43,005 bases of DNA from Terriglobia bacterium. Lineage in GTDB: Bacteria > Acidobacteriota > Terriglobia > Acidiferrales > UBA7541. The stretch lies in assembly GCA_020073485.1 (NCBI GenBank), contig JAIQFB010000035.1, positions 1 to 43,005 of the forward strand, read 5' to 3'. Positions 9,069 through 16,479 of this stretch are shown here, in pieces. The first letter of the stretch is position 1. Each line of letters opens with the position of its first letter. Position numbers and translations under genes: made by a program. The notes beneath the pieces were generated by a model. The model was not told the origin of the DNA and searched no databases. It saw only the letters and a program-made list of their open reading frames with translations.

Positions 9069-9099
9069 TGAAAGGGAAAGAGTTTCTCGATCCCTTTCA
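9069..9099 (+). promoter_or_regulatory. Hairpin in the leader of the cytochrome gene
   Basis: TGAAAGGGA (9069-9077) pairs perfectly with TCCCTTTCA (9091-9099) around a 13-base loop. It ends eight bases before the AAGG ribosome site (9107-9110) of the gene at 9119. It could stabilise the mRNA or affect translation; no T tract follows, so it is not a terminator. Confidence 0.4.
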
Positions 9100-9118
9100 G
9101 AAAGTATAAGGCCTGAGA

Positions 9119-10210
9119 ATGATGCGCCAGCCATTTGCAGGAAAGCCCACGGCCTCACCCGGCATCTTGCGAGCGTTATTTGCCGCTTTCGCTATTTTTG
9201 CTTGCATGGCCGCCGCAAGCTACGCTCAAAAGCGCACCGAATCGCTCCAAGGCCCTTCGGTCGCCAGTCGCACTCCGGCCTATGACGCGCCCGCCAGCGA
9301 GTTTGCCGGCCCCGAAGCTTGCAGGGATTGCCACAAGAACGAAACCATCCAATACGAGAAGACCGGTCACGCCAAGATCGTTTTCCCGGGCAAAGATTAT
9401 ATTCACGGCTGCGAAACCTGCCACGGCCCGGGAAAAGCGCACAGCGACGCCGTTCAGGCGGCGCATGGCGACGATGCGGATATCGCCAAGGCGCTCGTGG
9501 CGCACCCGATCTTCGCATTTAAGGGCAAGGCGGAAGAAAACGCATCGCGCTGCCTGTCCTGCCACGTCTCCAGCAAGCAGCAATCGCTATTTGAACATTC
9601 CGAGCACGCCGGCCACGGTATTTCCTGCAACCAATGCCACTCGGCCCACTTGGTGGATGAAGTCAAGGACGCCGCAAAGGGCGACATGAGTTATCCCCAG
9701 GGTCACTTCTTCCAGCTTCCGCAGATCGCCGATGAAAACCGCTGGCGGCACAACAGCATGCTCAAGCGAGCCGAGCCTGCGCTGTGCTACGACTGCCATC
9801 AAACCGTGCAAGCGCAATTCGCGCAGCCCGAACACCACCGCGTTCCCGAGGGGCTGATGAAATGTTCAGACTGCCACAACCCGCACGGTTCGGAGAATGT
9901 GGCGGCCCTGAACCATCCCGGCGCGGAAACCTGCGTGAAATGCCATGTCGAGAAGCGCGGGCCATTCGTATTCGAGCACCCGGCGGTGAAGGTCGAAGGA
10001 TGCGTCACCTGCCACAATCCGCACGGGACTGCCAACCGCATGCTTCTGGTGCGTCGCGAAGGCCGGCAGCTCTGCCTGCAGTGCCACACCGGATTCCACG
10101 GGCAGCTGGGCGCTCCGCACGGCAAACTTGGATTCCAGACCAGCGGCGAGTGCATCCGCTGCCACGTGACCGTACACGGATCGAGCTTGGATCCGAATTT
10201 TCTGCGATGA
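9119..10210 (+). CDS. Decaheme c-type cytochrome, MtrA/DmsE family
   Basis: The 363-aa product begins with a signal peptide (hydrophobic stretch FAAFAIFACMAAASYA, cleavage near residue 36). It then carries exactly ten CXXCH heme sites: CRDCH, CETCH, CLSCH, CNQCH, CYDCH, CSDCH, CVKCH, CVTCH, CLQCH and CIRCH. Ten hemes at this length is the signature of MtrA/DmsE/MtoA/PioA cytochromes. These fill an outer-membrane beta-barrel and conduct electrons across the membrane. The ATG has AAGG seven bases upstream. Its stop overlaps a possible start of the following porin gene (ATGA), as expected for tight partners. Confidence 0.95.
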   Translation: MMRQPFAGKPTASPGILRALFAAFAIFACMAAASYAQKRTESLQGPSVASRTPAYDAPASEFAGPEACRDCHKNETIQYEKTGHAKIVFPGKDYIHGCETCHGPGKAHSDAVQAAHGDDADIAKALVAHPIFAFKGKAEENASRCLSCHVSSKQQSLFEHSEHAGHGISCNQCHSAHLVDEVKDAAKGDMSYPQGHFFQLPQIADENRWRHNSMLKRAEPALCYDCHQTVQAQFAQPEHHRVPEGLMKCSDCHNPHGSENVAALNHPGAETCVKCHVEKRGPFVFEHPAVKVEGCVTCHNPHGTANRMLLVRREGRQLCLQCHTGFHGQLGAPHGKLGFQTSGECIRCHVTVHGSSLDPNFLR

Positions 10211-10221
10211 GGGATGATGTC

Positions 10222-12252
10222 ATGAAATCCAGCGCCCGATCCATTCTGCTCGTAGCAGGTTTTCTGATGTTGGCGCCTTTGGCCGGCGCGCAGGACAATT
10301 CGCAGCCCACTCCCATCGTTCTGGGCGATTTCACATTGTCCGGCTCCACAACGGCCGGATACCGCTTCACCGACGTCAAGGGATACCAGCCCGAGTACCA
10401 GGAAATGCTCAATCTGGGAAAAGGCTTCCGGGTGCTCGATTTCAGCCTCTATGGCGAAGCGAGTGAGGGCAAGAATCCTTTCGCTGACGAATTCTCGCTG
10501 CAACTGGGAAGCTTGGGCGGCGATCCGTTTCCCACGGCCCAGTTCGCGATTTCCAAGAAAAAAGTGTACGACTTCCGCGCCGACTGGCGGCAGAGCTACT
10601 TCTACTGGAACCAGAATGACAACGTGGTCCTGCCGATCGTCGCAGCGGCCGCGCCGGGAGCAATCTCCAAGGGCCTGACCGCGAATCAAAGCTGGGCCAC
10701 GGTGCGCAAGTTCGGGTCCATGGATCTCACTCTCTACGCCACCGACAACCTGCGCTTCCATTTCGATTACTATCGCCCGTCCGACCAGGGCAACACGTAC
10801 ACCACGCGCGGGATGGACTTCTTCGGCTCTCCGAACTTTTGGGGCACCTATGTCCGGGCCAACCCATATGTCATGCTTGCTCCGCTCACCGATAACACCA
10901 ACCGGATTACCGGCGGGTTCGATTACACGCTGAAGGATTGGAACTTCCATTATTCCATCGGCTACCAGACTTTTACGGAAGATATAGCCTTGAACAACGT
11001 GACCGCGGGCGAGTTGAGCATTAATCCGATTGCCAGTTCTCTTACCGAACCCTTGGAGAATGTTTCCTGGTCGCAATTCCGGCGTCTATCCACTCCTATC
11101 AGCGAATTTAACTTTGTCGGCAAGCCAATCTCCAGGCTGGAATGGCGCGGCAGTTACATGTATTACCGCTACGAGGGCCCGGTCAACTTCACCCAAGCGT
11201 TCAACGGATTCGCTCCCCCCGCCTCCGGCCCGGTGGCGCCTTTCACGGTGAGTGAAGGGGCGAACGCCAATGTCACAGAGCCAAACCACATCCTTAGCCA
11301 GGGGCTGACCTTCACAATTCTCCCTTGGTGGAAGCTCGATCTCGACTATCGCTATTCGCGCTTCACCAGCGACTCCACGGGAAAGTACCAAAGTCTGTTC
11401 AACGGCGTGACCGCGGCGTCCGGGACCACCGAAACGATCTGGCGCGACGGCCTGAGCGACCTGGCCATCAGCATGGACTTCACGCCCATCCGCTCGCTGG
11501 TGATCCGCCCCGGTGTTCAATTCATGAAGTCCGACGTCGAGACCTTTACCAACGGCGTGATCAGTCCCGGACGCACCTTGAGGACGAAAACGGCGCGGCC
11601 GGAAATCAGTTTCGGCTTCGAGCCGTCGAAGCTGTTCAGTATCCGCGGCGACTATCACAGCACGGACAACAGCGCCTCCTATACGGCGATCTCCCCGCAC
11701 ACGCAGCAGGCCACCCATTTTGTGGTGCGCATCCATCCGATCGACAAGGTCACCATCGAGGATGAACTGAGTATCGCCAACAACCGCTTGCTCGCGGCTA
11801 ATTACCAGAACAATATCCGCTCCAATGCCATCACCGTTTCCTACGCGCTGGGAGACCGGTTCTCAGTCTTTGGAGGATTCAGCTACGACAGCTACTATGC
11901 GGCCGGAGACATCCAGTACGCGCGCGGAACGGGGCTATTGTCCCAAACTCTGCAGGATCAGGAACTGAACCGCACCTGGTCGGGCGGCATCGAGGGAAAG
12001 CCCACGAAGCGGCTCGGACTGCGCATTTCGGGGAATTACGACCGCTCGAGCGGCGTCGGCGCAATCTCCGGCGAACCGCCTGCCTACGGGCCCATGGTCT
12101 TTCCGCTCATTACCGGCACGGTATATTACAATCTTCCCGTCGTCGGGCAGTTCGCAGTAGACTTGCAGCGCACTTACTACGTCGAGCAGATTGTGCCGGT
12201 GAATAATTTCAGCGCCAATCTGTTGACCCTTCGCTGGACGAAGGCGTTTTGA
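10222..12252 (+). CDS. MtrB/PioB-family outer-membrane beta-barrel protein
   Basis: The 676-aa product has a signal peptide (MKSSARSILLVAGFLMLAPLAGAQ) and then a long series of alternating, aromatic-rich beta strands. It ends in phenylalanine (LLTLRWTKAF), the usual outer-membrane assembly signal. Segments such as DFTLSGSTTAGYRFTDV and the repeated 'WRGSYMYYRYEG' style match MtrB/PioB porins that sheath a decaheme cytochrome. I see no N-terminal CXXC, which some Shewanella MtrB proteins have. The start could also be the ATG at 10207, which overlaps the cytochrome stop; I prefer 10222 because GAGGG precedes it and the signal peptide begins there. Confidence 0.88.
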   Translation: MKSSARSILLVAGFLMLAPLAGAQDNSQPTPIVLGDFTLSGSTTAGYRFTDVKGYQPEYQEMLNLGKGFRVLDFSLYGEASEGKNPFADEFSLQLGSLGGDPFPTAQFAISKKKVYDFRADWRQSYFYWNQNDNVVLPIVAAAAPGAISKGLTANQSWATVRKFGSMDLTLYATDNLRFHFDYYRPSDQGNTYTTRGMDFFGSPNFWGTYVRANPYVMLAPLTDNTNRITGGFDYTLKDWNFHYSIGYQTFTEDIALNNVTAGELSINPIASSLTEPLENVSWSQFRRLSTPISEFNFVGKPISRLEWRGSYMYYRYEGPVNFTQAFNGFAPPASGPVAPFTVSEGANANVTEPNHILSQGLTFTILPWWKLDLDYRYSRFTSDSTGKYQSLFNGVTAASGTTETIWRDGLSDLAISMDFTPIRSLVIRPGVQFMKSDVETFTNGVISPGRTLRTKTARPEISFGFEPSKLFSIRGDYHSTDNSASYTAISPHTQQATHFVVRIHPIDKVTIEDELSIANNRLLAANYQNNIRSNAITVSYALGDRFSVFGGFSYDSYYAAGDIQYARGTGLLSQTLQDQELNRTWSGGIEGKPTKRLGLRISGNYDRSSGVGAISGEPPAYGPMVFPLITGTVYYNLPVVGQFAVDLQRTYYVEQIVPVNNFSANLLTLRWTKAF

Positions 12253-12302
12253 GCAGGGGAAGATCTTGAAAAATATACTCTTCGGAGGTCGAAGGAAATC
12301 CA

Positions 12303-12662
12303 ATGATTAAGGCGATCGGATTTGCAAGACTCGTGGTTAGCGCAGGCCTTGCCTTGGCCCTTATTTCAGGGGCGGAGGGCGTTTTGCGAGCCTCCCCGCT
12401 TCCTCAGAAGAGCGCACAGGACGTGTACCTCGACAAGTGCTCCGTGTGCCACGCAAAGGACGGCTCCGGGAACACGGCCAAGGGCCGCAAGGTCAAGGCC
12501 AAGGATTTGCGCTCGGCCGAGATCCAGAAAATGAGCGACGCCGACCTGATCCACGACGTTGCCCAAGGCAAGGGCAAGGACATGGACGGGTTTGAGAAGG
12601 AGCTCGGCGCCGATATGGTGAAGCAACTCGTCGCCTACTGCCGCTCGCTCGCCAAGCAGTGA
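12303..12662 (+). CDS. Monoheme cytochrome c, periplasmic
   Basis: The 119-aa product has a signal peptide (to about residue 34) and a single heme site, CSVCHAKDGSGNTAKGRKVKA. It ends with a helix ADMVKQLVAYCRSLAK typical of class I cytochromes c. A methionine near residue 97 or 103 may be the second iron ligand. The start has AAGGA seven bases upstream. It follows the porin gene by 50 bases and could carry electrons between the inner-membrane and outer-membrane parts of the conduit. A strong hairpin follows. Confidence 0.9.
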   Translation: MIKAIGFARLVVSAGLALALISGAEGVLRASPLPQKSAQDVYLDKCSVCHAKDGSGNTAKGRKVKAKDLRSAEIQKMSDADLIHDVAQGKGKDMDGFEKELGADMVKQLVAYCRSLAKQ

Positions 12663-12727
12663 CGCGCGCGGGCCGAAAGCTTCACAATAGTTGAAGTTTC
12701 TGGTGGCCTGAGTTTCAGCAAGAAAAG

Positions 12728-12780
12728 GCCCGTTACGTGACAGAACGAGCGCCAGTTTTCGTCACGCGGGCTCTCTTTTT
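12728..12780 (+). terminator. Rho-independent-type terminator after the monoheme cytochrome
   Basis: GCCCG-tta-CGTGAC pairs with GTCACG-CGGGC across a 19-base loop and is followed by TCTCTTTTT. It would separate the decaheme/porin/monoheme unit from the NapC-like gene. Confidence 0.65.
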
Positions 12781-12920
12781 GAAGGTTTCCGGGATGGGGG
12801 AGCATGCGTCTTAGCAGATTGCTCCCGAACAGTTTCGCTGATCGCACGGGTGCGGGTTGCACTTGCTTGTCCTGATGAAGATAAGGACAGCCCGCCGAAA
12901 TATGGAGCCGGTCTTTTCCC

Positions 12921-13562
12921 ATGGATACCACAACACTCATTCCGATTTTCTTCACAATGATTGTGGCCGTACTCGGTCTGTTCACCGCCATGCGCCCGGA
13001 ATTTACATCGGCGCGCGGCGGCAAGATCCTTGCCTTTGTGGCGCTCTGCATTTTGCCGGTGCTCTCCGTGTGGGCAGGCTTTGATGCTCAATTAGACCGT
13101 TCGACTTCCACACAGTTCTGCCTTTCCTGCCATGTCATGGCCGATTTCGGCAAGAGTCTTTATGTGGATGACAAGAGCTATCTCCCGGCAGCGCACTTCC
13201 AAAACAACTTCGTCCCGCGCGATCATGCCTGCTTCACCTGCCATACCGATTACACCATGTTCGGAGATTACAAGGCGAAGTGGCGCGGCGTGCACCACGT
13301 CATCGTGCAGTATTTGGGAACGATTCCAAAGCCCGCGGACATCAAGCTTTACACGCCCTACAACAACCGCGAATGCCTGCATTGCCACGCGGGCTCACGC
13401 GTGTACGAGGAAGCCGCCCCGCATCACAAGACCCCGGACATGCTCGCGCGCGCGGCGTCCAATCAGCTCTCGTGCATGTCCAGCGATTGCCACGAATTTG
13501 TGCATGACGTGGCGGACATCGGCGGCGCAGCATTCTGGAAGCCGAAGGCGGGTGGGCAATGA
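12921..13562 (+). CDS. NapC/NrfH-like tetraheme cytochrome, membrane-anchored
   Basis: The 213-aa product starts with two hydrophobic segments (about residues 6-22 and 35-52) and then has four heme sites: CLSCH, CFTCH, CLHCH and CMSSDCH. The last is a CX4CH site, a spacing known from tetraheme cytochromes c3 but unusual in this family. NapC/NrfH/CymA proteins oxidise quinol and pass electrons to periplasmic cytochromes, which fits the neighbours. The ribosome site is weak (GGAG 13 bases upstream), so the start is not certain. The stop overlaps the next ATG (ATGA, 13559-13562). Confidence 0.85.
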   Translation: MDTTTLIPIFFTMIVAVLGLFTAMRPEFTSARGGKILAFVALCILPVLSVWAGFDAQLDRSTSTQFCLSCHVMADFGKSLYVDDKSYLPAAHFQNNFVPRDHACFTCHTDYTMFGDYKAKWRGVHHVIVQYLGTIPKPADIKLYTPYNNRECLHCHAGSRVYEEAAPHHKTPDMLARAASNQLSCMSSDCHEFVHDVADIGGAAFWKPKAGGQ

Positions 13563-13753
13563 CGCCGGTCGTGATCCAACGAAACATCCGCTGGTCGGGC
13601 CGGCTCATCGTGATCGGGTTGGTGGTGCAGATGCTGTCTTTGCTTTGGACGCATCCGCTGGCCTTCGTGTGTTTTCTTCTAATTGGGTGCCCGCTGGTGG
13701 GCGCTGGAATCCTGTTTTTCCTTTACTCGCTGGTTTCCCACGAACACGCATGA
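13559..13753 (+). CDS. Small two-helix membrane protein linked to the NapC-like cytochrome
   Basis: The 64-aa product has two hydrophobic helices (about residues 14-32 and 35-58) and a short charged end (SHEHA). Its ATG overlaps the stop codon of the tetraheme cytochrome by four bases, so it is almost surely co-translated. I recognise no family. A role in assembly or stability of the cytochrome, or as a small subunit, is inference. Confidence 0.7.
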   Translation: MTPVVIQRNIRWSGRLIVIGLVVQMLSLLWTHPLAFVCFLLIGCPLVGAGILFFLYSLVSHEHA

Positions 13754-13800
13754 AAGCAGTTTCCTACACCGTGGGCTAAACGGACAGCCGCAAAAAAATT

Positions 13801-13947
13801 GATTGAAGCAGGGTTGAGTAGCACAGGCATCCGCCGCGGCGGACCTGTGTGATTTGTGCAATCGTGCTTCAATCGCCGGCGTACGTGCCGTTTCCAAAAC
13901 CGCACAGCCAGCCCCTCGATGGGGCTGGGGATAAAAAGCGGCTGTGC
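13801..13947. repeat. Nested palindromes between convergent genes
   Basis: An outer pair, GATTGAAGCA (13801-13810) and TGCTTCAATC (13865-13874), encloses GCACAGG...CCTGTGT (13821-13850) with a TCCGCCGCGGCGGA centre. A second hairpin follows: GCACAGCC (13902-13909) with GGCTGTGC (13940-13947), and AGCCCC/GGGGCT inside. It probably ends transcription of the genes on both sides. Confidence 0.65.
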
Positions 13948-13981
13948 TAATTAAGTGATTCCGCTCGTCGCAAAGCTTACG

Positions 13982-14986
13982 CTACATCTTCACGACAAAC
14001 GTATTGCGGCGGATCAGCGATTGCATCTGATCGTCGCTGAGGGTCAGCTTGAGGTCGAGCCGGTCGCCGGCAGGGGCGATTTGCGCGCTGTCGAGCAACT
14101 GGCCCAGGTCCGGGTTTGTGCTTCCCACCTGATATTTCTTGTACATCAGACCGGCCTGAAGCAGCGCGGCAAAGGTGTTGGCGTCGTCGGTGGAGCCGCA
14201 GACCGCTTCAAACTTGGCATCCACTCCGCTGCCGCCTTTGATACTGATGGTCATGGCCTTCAGTTTGGAGGTGAGTTGCGCGGCGGCGGGGAATTGTCCG
14301 GTTTCAGGCACCAGCTGCTGCATCGCCAGGCGCGTATACGCCGGATTGAGCACGGCCCAGACCGTGCCGCTGCCATTGGCTTGATCGACCAGAGCCGAAA
14401 AATCGGTGTTGGCGTAAAGTCCCTGCGCCTCGCCGAACCGCACGCCGATCATTTTTTCGAGCTGCGCGCGCTGGCCGAAGGCTGCGGTATTGGAGTCGAT
14501 GAAAAAGAAGAAAAGATCGTTGGGGCCGCTGCCGCCGCCAAACGCAAACAATGAGAAGGTCCGAATCTTCACGATGGGCAGCTTTTTAGCCGTGAAATAG
14601 GCTTCGGCGGTGGCGGGTTGAAACTGTCCGAGGGCGACTCCAACAATCTGGTCCGCGCTGGGGACCGAGCCCACGGCGCTGTCGGTGGTCGCCTTGCCTG
14701 GGACCAGCGCCCAGGCCAGTTCCGTGACCTGAGTGTTCGGATCGATGCCTGCCGAGGCGAGGAAGGTCTCAAAGTCGCGGAACTTCGGCGGCAGCATTTG
14801 TTCCTTGAGCTGCGCGAACCACGGAAATTGCCGCGCCTGCTTCAGGTCGGCATACGCAAGTTCGCCCGATTCCTTGGGGAACATGCTGAGAATATCGGAT
14901 CCGACGCTGCCCGCGCGAGAGGTTCGCGGCACGGCGCAAACCATCGCGACAAGAATGCTGGTCCAAATTATGATTTTTACTTTCAT
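13982..14986 (-). CDS. Secreted protein of unknown function
   Basis: The 334-aa product has a clear signal peptide (MKVKIIIWTSILVAMVCAVPRTSRAG). The mature part begins with ILSMFPKESGELAYADLKQARQFPWF. It contains a glycine-rich turn (FGGGSGPNDLFFFF) and several amphipathic strands, and it has no cysteine cluster or known catalytic motif. The pattern resembles secreted orphans common in Acidobacteriota (from memory). It stands alone, upstream of nothing on its strand and 38 bases from the end of ftcD's transcription unit. No function is offered. Confidence 0.8.
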   Translation of the reverse strand: MKVKIIIWTSILVAMVCAVPRTSRAGSVGSDILSMFPKESGELAYADLKQARQFPWFAQLKEQMLPPKFRDFETFLASAGIDPNTQVTELAWALVPGKATTDSAVGSVPSADQIVGVALGQFQPATAEAYFTAKKLPIVKIRTFSLFAFGGGSGPNDLFFFFIDSNTAAFGQRAQLEKMIGVRFGEAQGLYANTDFSALVDQANGSGTVWAVLNPAYTRLAMQQLVPETGQFPAAAQLTSKLKAMTISIKGGSGVDAKFEAVCGSTDDANTFAALLQAGLMYKKYQVGSTNPDLGQLLDSAQIAPAGDRLDLKLTLSDDQMQSLIRRNTFVVKM

Positions 14987-15023
14987 CGGTTTTCTCCCGC
15001 CTTGCTTTGCCTAAAGATTGATC

Positions 15024-16253
15024 TTAATCCGAAGAAGCGTTCCGAGTCGCGTGAATCGATTTAAGATTCGCGTCCACGGTGTCCAAAGCGTCGCGGGCAG
15101 CCGTTGCCGCCAATTGGCGCCCCGCGCGAAAGTCTGAAAGGATAGACGGCCCAGCTAGAGTTTCGAGTTGTATCCACCGTTCGAATTCTTGTAGCGCGGC
15201 AAGAGCCGTCTCCAGGTTTGCCCGGGCGGCATTCTGGGCGGCGCTCCGGGAGGCCGCCAGGCGTTCTGCGGAGGCCCCTGAGGCGAGATCGTGCGCCAGT
15301 CCGAGGTTTGCCTCACGCAAAGTGTCCAATCCCGGCTGAGCGGGCGCATTCATCACGGCGGACAGGCGGTTCTCGAGTATTCGCGCCGGCGAAAAATTCT
15401 CAAGCTGCAGATAATATTCCGCCGAAAGCTCGAGAGCCCTTCTCGGAAGCAGGCCGATCACCTCGCTGCCGACCACCTTGCAGCCGTGTCGTTCGGCTTC
15501 GCGTTTGACCATTTCGAACACGCGATGCAGCGGCGTCTGTTCGAAATCGGTCAAATTAATGGAAACCTGGGCGATGCCGCGGGATACCAGGTTTATGCCG
15601 ATGGCTTTGACGTGGCGCAGGCCGCCGCTGGAAAACCGTATCGATTTGGCGATGGACTTGGCAATGGTGACGTCGCTGGTATTGAGGTGAATGTTGTAGG
15701 CGATCAGGACCTTGCGCACGCCCACCGCGGTGGCGCCTGCCGTCGGGTGTAGCCGCGGCTCGCCCACATCGGGCGAACGGTCCGGATCGCGCAGCGCGGC
15801 TTCGCGCAGGCCTTCAAACTGTCCCTTGCGCACATTCTCCAGGTTCGCGCGTTCCGGCCTGGTTGCGGCGGCTTCATAGAAATAAACGGGTATCCGAAAG
15901 CGTTCCCAAATTTCGCGGGCCGATTCGCGGGCCAGCGCCACACACTCCTCGATCGAGACGCCCTCCAGGGGAATGAAGGGCAGGACGTCGGTCGCGCCGA
16001 TGCGCGGATGCGCCCCGGACTGCTTGGTCATATCGATGAGTTCGGCGGCCTTGCCCACTCCACGAATGGCGGCCTCGGCCACGGCCTCGGGCTCGCCGGC
16101 CAGAGTGACGACGGTGCGATTATGATCGGCGTCGCTCGAGCGGTCGAGGATCCAGGCCCCCGGAACGCCGCTCATGGCCGCGACGATAGCGTCGACCTTT
16201 GCAAGGTCGCGCCCTTCAGAGAAATTCGGCACGCATTCGATCAGGCGGTTCAT
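15024..16253 (-). CDS. ftcD: Glutamate formimidoyltransferase with C-terminal extension
   Basis: It transfers the formimino group of N-formimino-glutamate to tetrahydrofolate, a step of histidine breakdown. The N-terminal domain shows LIECVPNFSEGRD, DHNRTVVTLAG and SGAHPRIGATDVLPFIPL, all family hallmarks. The second domain follows (NLVSRGIAQVSINLTDFEQTP, EVIGLLP). The 409 aa exceed the roughly 300 of the stand-alone enzyme but fall short of the bifunctional form with a full cyclodeaminase (about 540). The last 100 residues are an Ala-rich helical tail (AAQNAARANLETALAALQEF) that may be a reduced cyclodeaminase piece; this is uncertain. No other hut gene is nearby. Confidence 0.92.
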   Translation of the reverse strand: MNRLIECVPNFSEGRDLAKVDAIVAAMSGVPGAWILDRSSDADHNRTVVTLAGEPEAVAEAAIRGVGKAAELIDMTKQSGAHPRIGATDVLPFIPLEGVSIEECVALARESAREIWERFRIPVYFYEAAATRPERANLENVRKGQFEGLREAALRDPDRSPDVGEPRLHPTAGATAVGVRKVLIAYNIHLNTSDVTIAKSIAKSIRFSSGGLRHVKAIGINLVSRGIAQVSINLTDFEQTPLHRVFEMVKREAERHGCKVVGSEVIGLLPRRALELSAEYYLQLENFSPARILENRLSAVMNAPAQPGLDTLREANLGLAHDLASGASAERLAASRSAAQNAARANLETALAALQEFERWIQLETLAGPSILSDFRAGRQLAATAARDALDTVDANLKSIHATRNASSD

Positions 16254-16479
16254 GATGTCTTGAGGAACTGGGCAGGGTCAGTTCCTGAACGGGGATATGG
16301 TTACCAATCGCCGCGGTCCGGTGCGCCGCAGCCAACCTATAGATATTATTATATTTTGCAACAGGGCTCCAGACCGAAGATCATCCCGTCCGTCTATCTG
16401 CCAACCTCTAGGAACCCGGCGGCGGGCAGGAAGTTTCATTGCGCACACCGAGAATCGTGCGGTAATGTTCCACTTCGCC

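Larger units (their letters stand above)
8417..9118. other. Gene-poor stretch of about 700 bases before the cytochrome locus
   Basis: No convincing gene is seen on either strand. An open plus-strand frame at 8639-9028 and minus-strand frames at 8413-8972 have no ribosome sites and no recognisable motifs. The stretch holds a small hairpin (8452-8458 with 8465-8471, arms CGGTTCG/CGAACCG), a CRP-like palindrome at 9002-9017 and a leader hairpin at 9069-9099. It may contain gene debris. Confidence 0.5.

Noticed and set aside
9784-10221. Upstream extension of the porin frame
   Set aside because: It overlaps the decaheme cytochrome in another frame and lacks any porin similarity; the signal peptide begins at 10222.
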